From assembly GCA_964425195.1 (NCBI GenBank), contig CAYRLG010000003.1, forward strand, positions 137,511-201,510: a stretch of 64,000 bases of DNA. The letters run 5' to 3'. The DNA is from Desulfamplus sp964425195 (lineage in GTDB: Bacteria; Desulfobacterota; Desulfobacteria; Desulfobacterales; Desulfobacteraceae). Below, piece by piece: positions 59,219 through 64,000 of this stretch. Made by a program: the position numbers and the translations under genes. Numbering within the stretch: the stretch's first letter is position 1; every line of letters starts with the position of its first letter. The notes under the pieces were generated by a model. The model was not told where the DNA came from. It searched no databases and was given only the letters and a program-made list of their open reading frames with translations.

Positions 59219-61795
59219 ATGAAAAATTTCTCTGTATTTTGGATAGCATTATTTATTAGTATGTTAATTTGTAATTATAGCGAGCTTATATACTCATCTT
59301 ATGCTATCTCTGCTGTTGATTGTGGTTTAAGTAAAATTGACGAATATGCTGAAAAGATTACAAAGCTCAGTCAAGCAATTGATAAAGCTGATGGGAAATA
59401 TAAGGCAGAGCTTCTTGTAAAAAGAGGGGAAATGTATCGCCTGCTTGGATACTATCATGATGCACATGCTGATTTTAAAGCAGCTCTTACAAATCTAAAA
59501 GAGCTTAAAGCCTCCTTTTCTCTTTTAGAAGCTCTTGCTACCCAATCCTTAGGATATATCCATTTTTTAATGCAAGATTCAAAAACAGCAGAGAGTCTGC
59601 TTAAAGAGGCTCTACAAAAATTAGAGCAGTTTATAGATAGCAGCAGCCAAAGTGTAACGCCCTACCCCGCTGCTGCACTTGCTGCCTTGTGTGCCAACCA
59701 TCTTGGAAATGTTGTTGCTTCTCAAGCCAGAAATACTGAAGCTCTAAATCTTTATAATAAAGCTCTTGACTATATTGAACAAAAAGGCTTGGCTGCCCAT
59801 TCAAAATCTGGAATGTTTAACTCCATAGCCTACAAAGACTCTGCTCTTGCTGCAACTATTCATAGAAATATTGCATCTGTTATTGATAATAAAGAGTTAA
59901 GTTTGAATTATCTTAACAGGGCAAAAGAGCTTACCCATCAGGTAACATCTTTGCCTGAAAAGGCAAGGCTCTTACTTGAGATTGCCTCAGAGTATGGAGC
60001 AAAAGAGCCTGAAGAAGAGGCTGATATTGTTCGTTACACTTTTTTGAACCAAGCTCTTGAAATTGCTCATGACTTAAAAGACCAAAGACTTATCTCAATG
60101 GCATCTGGTGAGCTTGGAAGATTGTATGAGAGTCGTGACAGGATTTCAGAGGCAATTACACTTACTGAACAGGCAGTTGAATCAGCTTTGATAGTTCAAA
60201 GTCACGATCTTCTTGTACAGTGGGAATGGCAGTGGGGGAGGTTGTTAAAAAAAGAGGCTGAAGAGAAAAACGAGCTTACTCAAAAACGAGCAATATCTGC
60301 ATATCAAAGGACATTGTTTCATGTTGCAGAAATACGGCAAGACATGCCTGTAATGGATACCAAAGGATGTTCATCTTTTAAACAGACACTTGCTCCAATA
60401 TATACAGATCTTGCAGATATGCTTTTAAAAGAGTCAAATGTTGTTGGCGATAAACAAGAGCAGCAACAGCTTTTAAGGCAAGCACAGCAGGCTTTGGAGA
60501 GCATTAAACAGTCAGAGCTTCAAGACTATTTTAAAGACCCATGTATTGACGCTATGAAACATGATCTCCAATCGTTGTCTGGTTCAACCGCTGTAATTTA
60601 TCCCGTTATTCTGCCTGACCGTTTAGAGCTTTTGGCAGATATAGGAGGAACGCTTTATCGCAAAACAAGCAATGTAAAAAAAGATGAGCTTGAAAAGAGT
60701 GTTGTACAACTTGCTAAAAATCTTAGAAATTCGCTTTTTCACGAAGAGCTTGGAAGACAGGTTTATAGCTGGACAGTTGCCCTTTTTGAGCCGACTCTTA
60801 ATGCAAAAGGTGTTGATACTCTGGTTATTGTTCCTGATGGTGTATTTCGTATGATTCCGCCTGCTGCACTCTGGACTGGTGAAAAGTTTCTTGGTGAAAA
60901 ATATGCTGTGGTAATAGAGCCAGCCCTTACTCTTCTCGATCCAACTCCTTTACCAAAAGGTCAAAGAAATACACTTCTTGCGGGGGTAAGCAAACCTGGT
61001 CCTGTGGTTTTAGATCTCCCTGAAAGTTTATGGAATCAACTCACAAAGATAGAACCTTCTGGAATTAATAGAAAAATAAGGGGGATATCTATCAAACAAG
61101 CTGATCCTAAACAAGCTGCTTCAGAAGTTGCAAAGCCATCTGACCCTAAGACAGTTAAATTGCAAAGTGCTAACCGAAATCAAGAAGAGTCTGACATTGC
61201 AGCAAATGATAATAAAGAGGTTATAGAAAAAATTAGAGAAATACTTGAACTTCCCGGTGTTGATAAGGAGATTGCAGATTTGTCAAAAAACCTTCATGGA
61301 CAAAAGCTTATGAACAGCGAATTTCTTCGAGAGCGTTTTTCAGGTGAGATACGAGAACAAAATTACAGAATAGTGCATGTTGCATCTCATGGCTTTTTTG
61401 GAGGAACTCCAGAGGAAAATTTTATTATGGCGTACGATAAACTTCTTAATATGAACCTTCTTGAAGAGTATATAAAACCAAAGCAGTTTGCAGATTTGCC
61501 AGTTGAGCTTTTGACATTAAGTGCGTGCCAAACTGCTGAGGGTGATGACCGCTCTCCTCTTGGTCTCTCTGGTGTTGCACTAAAGTCTGGTGCAAGAAGT
61601 GTTCTTGGTTCGCTTTGGCCCGTATCTGATGCTGCAACGCAACTTCTTTTGTCATCATTTTATAAGTATCTTGATAGCGAAAACATATCAAAGGCTCAGG
61701 CTCTTCAAAAAGCACAGATTGATCTTATAAACAGAAAAGATTTTAACCACCCATTTTACTGGTCTGCGTTTATTCTTGTGGGGAATTGGTTGTAA
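59219..61795 (+). CDS. Secreted TPR-CHAT caspase-like protein
   Basis: An 858-residue protein with an N-terminal signal peptide or anchor (residues 1-33). About 40-480 is a TPR-rich helical array (pairs such as AELLVKRGEMYRLLGYYHDAHADFKAAL). The C-terminal CHAT domain (about 555-858) has H724 in HVASHGFF and C770 in TLSACQTAEG, the His-Cys dyad of clan CD proteases, so it is probably active. The segment 620-690 is a polar, low-complexity insertion. The gene is next to tpsB. It may process or regulate a two-partner-secreted protein; that is inference from context. Confidence 0.85.
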   Translation: MKNFSVFWIALFISMLICNYSELIYSSYAISAVDCGLSKIDEYAEKITKLSQAIDKADGKYKAELLVKRGEMYRLLGYYHDAHADFKAALTNLKELKASFSLLEALATQSLGYIHFLMQDSKTAESLLKEALQKLEQFIDSSSQSVTPYPAAALAALCANHLGNVVASQARNTEALNLYNKALDYIEQKGLAAHSKSGMFNSIAYKDSALAATIHRNIASVIDNKELSLNYLNRAKELTHQVTSLPEKARLLLEIASEYGAKEPEEEADIVRYTFLNQALEIAHDLKDQRLISMASGELGRLYESRDRISEAITLTEQAVESALIVQSHDLLVQWEWQWGRLLKKEAEEKNELTQKRAISAYQRTLFHVAEIRQDMPVMDTKGCSSFKQTLAPIYTDLADMLLKESNVVGDKQEQQQLLRQAQQALESIKQSELQDYFKDPCIDAMKHDLQSLSGSTAVIYPVILPDRLELLADIGGTLYRKTSNVKKDELEKSVVQLAKNLRNSLFHEELGRQVYSWTVALFEPTLNAKGVDTLVIVPDGVFRMIPPAALWTGEKFLGEKYAVVIEPALTLLDPTPLPKGQRNTLLAGVSKPGPVVLDLPESLWNQLTKIEPSGINRKIRGISIKQADPKQAASEVAKPSDPKTVKLQSANRNQEESDIAANDNKEVIEKIREILELPGVDKEIADLSKNLHGQKLMNSEFLRERFSGEIREQNYRIVHVASHGFFGGTPEENFIMAYDKLLNMNLLEEYIKPKQFADLPVELLTLSACQTAEGDDRSPLGLSGVALKSGARSVLGSLWPVSDAATQLLLSSFYKYLDSENISKAQALQKAQIDLINRKDFNHPFYWSAFILVGNWL

Positions 61796-61881
61796 AGATA
61801 TCATAAATCTTGTAGCATCTTTAATCTATAAAGATAACAGCAAATTATATTACAGATGATAACTTATTTAAGGAGTTGACC

Positions 61882-63864
61882 ATGCCAAAAGAAGCCAAAA
61901 ATAGCAAAATTGAATTTGAGAGAATATCTGATAAAATATTAAAAAATTCAACAGAGTTTTTTGATAACTCAATATCACCTTCTGAGCTTCTTGCGATTTA
62001 CCCATATTCACCAGCAGATAACGTGGAGGGTTATAAGGTAAATATTCCATGGAAGAGCAGAATTGTAGGAGGTTGGATACGTAATACTCTTCAACTGAAA
62101 AATATTTTGCGAACAGTAGCAAAATCTCCAAATATCTTTGGAGTATTTTCAATTACAGCACAATTTAATAAGTGGTGGGTTGAACAGCTCATAACCAACC
62201 CTATATACCTCCATGCAAAGATAGCTACTCGAGCAGGATTCACTCCTGATACTTATGCAGAGCATGATGAAAATGTAGAAAATGCCTATGGCAATATGAT
62301 TTATGAGCTTTGTACACTCTGTATGAGACAACAATACAGTAATAATAAAGCTAAAAAGGTAAGCGTATTTGATAGAGAAAAGTGCAGAACTCTATCATCT
62401 ACACCAGAGGGAGTTGCCACCCTTAAAAGATATATGAGAGATTTTGCTCAACTTGAATGGCAGTATAACTCTCTTGGACTTACACGCCTAAAAGCAATGA
62501 AAGAGCTTCTTCTATCTCTGCTTATACTTATTACTGAAAAGCCTTTAAATTATAAATCAACAAAACAGAGATCTGAAAAAAGCAATCAGATCATAAAAGC
62601 AGAAGAGCTTTCGCAGACTGACGATCTTCCCTTTGCACTTAAACAGAAACAGGGAAAAACAAAGCCCCTGTTTTCTGAATATCTAAATAGCGTCAAAACG
62701 CGTCTTGAAAACCTATATAATCATAACGCATTCAACATTAAACTTTTTTCTGAATCTGCAACAAAAGAAGAGATCGGATATTCTAAATATGAAATTGTAG
62801 AAGATTCACAAATGCACACTGTAACGCTTCGTCACTACCCTCTACCAGAGGGCATAGAATCGAACGGCAGAATACTTTACATGGTAAGTCCTCTTATAAA
62901 CAGAGCAGAGATATTTGATCTTGAAAAAGGAAAATCTGTAGTTCAAGGTATGTTAGAGGCTGGTTATATAATCTATTTGCAAGCTCCTGGTGATCCCAAT
63001 GTTGAAGATACTAACCTTGGACTTGATTTCTATGGTAAGGCTGTGCACGATAAATACATTGATATCATTAAAAAACGCCATCCTGACCAAGAAATTTACG
63101 TGATGGGCTACTGCATGGGTGGAACTTTGTTTATGCCATATCTTGCAAGAAGAGCAGAAGAGCGTTTAAGCAGAGGCAAGAGTATGGATATAAAGAAAGT
63201 TGCACTAATGGCAGCACCTGTAAAATTTGATGATGAATTAAGCGGTCAAGCTCAGATGCGTCAAGTTATCAAAGATGACTATGATGAAGTATTAATGGAA
63301 GAGATGTATGGTGAGGTTAATGTGCCGCCTCAGATTATAAGTGTTGGAATGAACGAAATTCAGCCTGGTGTTCAATATAATGTAGCATCAGGATTTTATA
63401 GCCGTGCCTCTTTCCCGGGAGCTATAGAAGACTCTGCACCGTTTCTTTATTGGCTCACACATGGAACAAAATTTGGCTCAAAAGCACACAGAGAGTGGAT
63501 ACGGTTAATCTTTATGGAAAATAGGATTTACAACCAAACCTATTGCCTTCCATCAACTGAGCCTCATCTTGATGGGAAACCTGTAAATATGGGAATACTA
63601 AAAGAGGCATCTGTGCAAATTTTTGATTACAGAGGAGAACGAGATCCAATTTCTCCAGTTGGTTCATGTGTCTCAAGCGAAATATGGGGAATGGTTAAAG
63701 GTAAAGATTGCATTGAAAAAGAGCATAATGTAAGTGAAACTCGCTGTGGACTTAATCGCACAATTGAAAAAAATATAGGACATATTTTTGTTGTCAGCAG
63801 CCAATTACTTTCAGAATATCTTGATATTGTAAAGAAGTTTTTTGAAGGAACTCTACAAGAGTGA
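61882..63864 (+). CDS. PhaC-like alpha/beta hydrolase (polyhydroxyalkanoate synthase family)
   Basis: The frame opens at TTG 61876, but ATG 61882 lies six bases after AAGGAG, giving 660 residues. The lipase-like box is GYCMGG with C411 as nucleophile, as in PHA synthases, with D588 in GERDPISP and H634 in NIGHIFVV completing a Cys-Asp-His triad. The N-terminal 240 residues are unlike short PhaC, and an N/S/K-rich stretch lies at about 215-275. No phasin, PhaE, phaA or phaB gene is nearby. It may polymerise hydroxyacyl-CoA or be an acyltransferase of related type. Confidence 0.72.
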   Translation: MPKEAKNSKIEFERISDKILKNSTEFFDNSISPSELLAIYPYSPADNVEGYKVNIPWKSRIVGGWIRNTLQLKNILRTVAKSPNIFGVFSITAQFNKWWVEQLITNPIYLHAKIATRAGFTPDTYAEHDENVENAYGNMIYELCTLCMRQQYSNNKAKKVSVFDREKCRTLSSTPEGVATLKRYMRDFAQLEWQYNSLGLTRLKAMKELLLSLLILITEKPLNYKSTKQRSEKSNQIIKAEELSQTDDLPFALKQKQGKTKPLFSEYLNSVKTRLENLYNHNAFNIKLFSESATKEEIGYSKYEIVEDSQMHTVTLRHYPLPEGIESNGRILYMVSPLINRAEIFDLEKGKSVVQGMLEAGYIIYLQAPGDPNVEDTNLGLDFYGKAVHDKYIDIIKKRHPDQEIYVMGYCMGGTLFMPYLARRAEERLSRGKSMDIKKVALMAAPVKFDDELSGQAQMRQVIKDDYDEVLMEEMYGEVNVPPQIISVGMNEIQPGVQYNVASGFYSRASFPGAIEDSAPFLYWLTHGTKFGSKAHREWIRLIFMENRIYNQTYCLPSTEPHLDGKPVNMGILKEASVQIFDYRGERDPISPVGSCVSSEIWGMVKGKDCIEKEHNVSETRCGLNRTIEKNIGHIFVVSSQLLSEYLDIVKKFFEGTLQE

Positions 63865-64000
63865 ACGGATTAAAAGAGAGAAATCTTGACAATGCAAGTA
63901 AGGTTTCATAGAGAGATAGCTTCTCAGTTGATAAAAGATGATAAAAACATCAAAAAAACTGGCAAGGGGTTTAATGTATTAAATTTAAGCTAATTTGAGC
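63865..64000. other. Right-edge stretch without a supported gene
   Basis: A 33-codon frame (ATG 63892 to TAA 63993) is present but has no strong ribosome-binding site and no recognisable features, so it is not called as a gene. Confidence 0.4.

Noticed and set aside
59219..61795. Type III-E CRISPR-associated TPR-CHAT (Craspase)
   Set aside because: No gRAMP effector or repeat array is present, and the protein has a signal peptide, placing it outside the cytoplasm.
63892..63993. 33-residue frame at the right edge
   Set aside because: Too short, without similarity or a clear ribosome-binding site.
1..64000. CRISPR array, rRNA or tRNA genes, prophage, integron or replication origin
   Set aside because: No evenly spaced direct repeats, cloverleaf-like or rRNA segments, integrase, capsid or DnaA-box cluster was seen by eye. 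A tRNAscan or Infernal run would be needed to exclude small RNAs fully.

Overview
The window reads as a chromosomal stretch of an AT-rich, motile, Gram-negative anaerobe. The best guess is Desulfobacterota (deltaproteobacterial, Desulfobacteraceae-like). Supporting signs are paired MinD-type ATPases with inserted 2x[4Fe-4S] ferredoxin domains beside two NifX/ORP-like proteins, a YkgJ-type CxxCxxCC protein, U32 and radical-SAM enzymes, several chemoreceptors, a flagellar number regulator (FlhG), and an outer-membrane two-partner-secretion porin next to a CHAT protein. This placement is inference; no rRNA or tRNA was seen. One assembly gap of exactly 100 N lies at 17520-17619.

Layout. 1-6.3 kb: 3'-truncated flhG, UPF0280-ferredoxin-HEAT genes, a REC/FapA fusion and proC. 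6.4-12.9 kb: fusA, a dapA-like gene, a YkgJ-type gene and a U32 gene. 13-15.9 kb: the two ferredoxin-ATPases and two NifX-like proteins, led by a near-consensus sigma70 promoter. 16-22 kb: a minus-strand signalling operon (cheC, cheY, a receptor-like protein with a DVTFFDD tandem-repeat tail broken by the gap, and a histidine kinase), divergent from a Cache-type MCP. 22-28.3 kb: a polyamine operon (speA, carboxy(nor)spermidine dehydrogenase, a four-Cys membrane protein, nspC, speB) giving arginine to agmatine to putrescine to carboxyspermidine to spermidine. 28.4-31.2 kb: lipid phosphoethanolamine transferase, PAP2 phosphatase and a DUF202 protein. 31.16-31.53 kb: a dead IS1-family remnant between short inverted repeats.

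31.6-40.6 kb: amtB with a probable sigma54 promoter, cmoA, tcdA, a double UspA, glpK, a KamA-family radical SAM gene, an isochorismatase-fold gene and an orphan flagellar-rod-type protein. 40.7-51.7 kb: a long minus-strand run, livKHMGF (with a terminator/attenuator between livK and livH), then a eukaryotic-type hisA, darP-like, ygiQ-like, MATE and fdhD. 51.8-57 kb: two large MCPs flanking a plus-strand type II dehydroquinase. 57.1-61.8 kb: TpsB porin, a 77-residue repeat protein and a secreted TPR-CHAT protein. 61.9-63.9 kb: a PhaC-like Cys hydrolase.

Cross-cutting signals. Several conserved enzymes carry extra N/S/T/K-rich loops (NspC, SpeB, AroQ, YgiQ, CmoA). Two small palindrome families each occur twice. 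Many genes are translationally coupled. The most unusual features are the DVTFFDD tail inside a CheA-less chemosensory operon and the TpsB/coiled-coil/CHAT cassette without an adjacent TpsA substrate.
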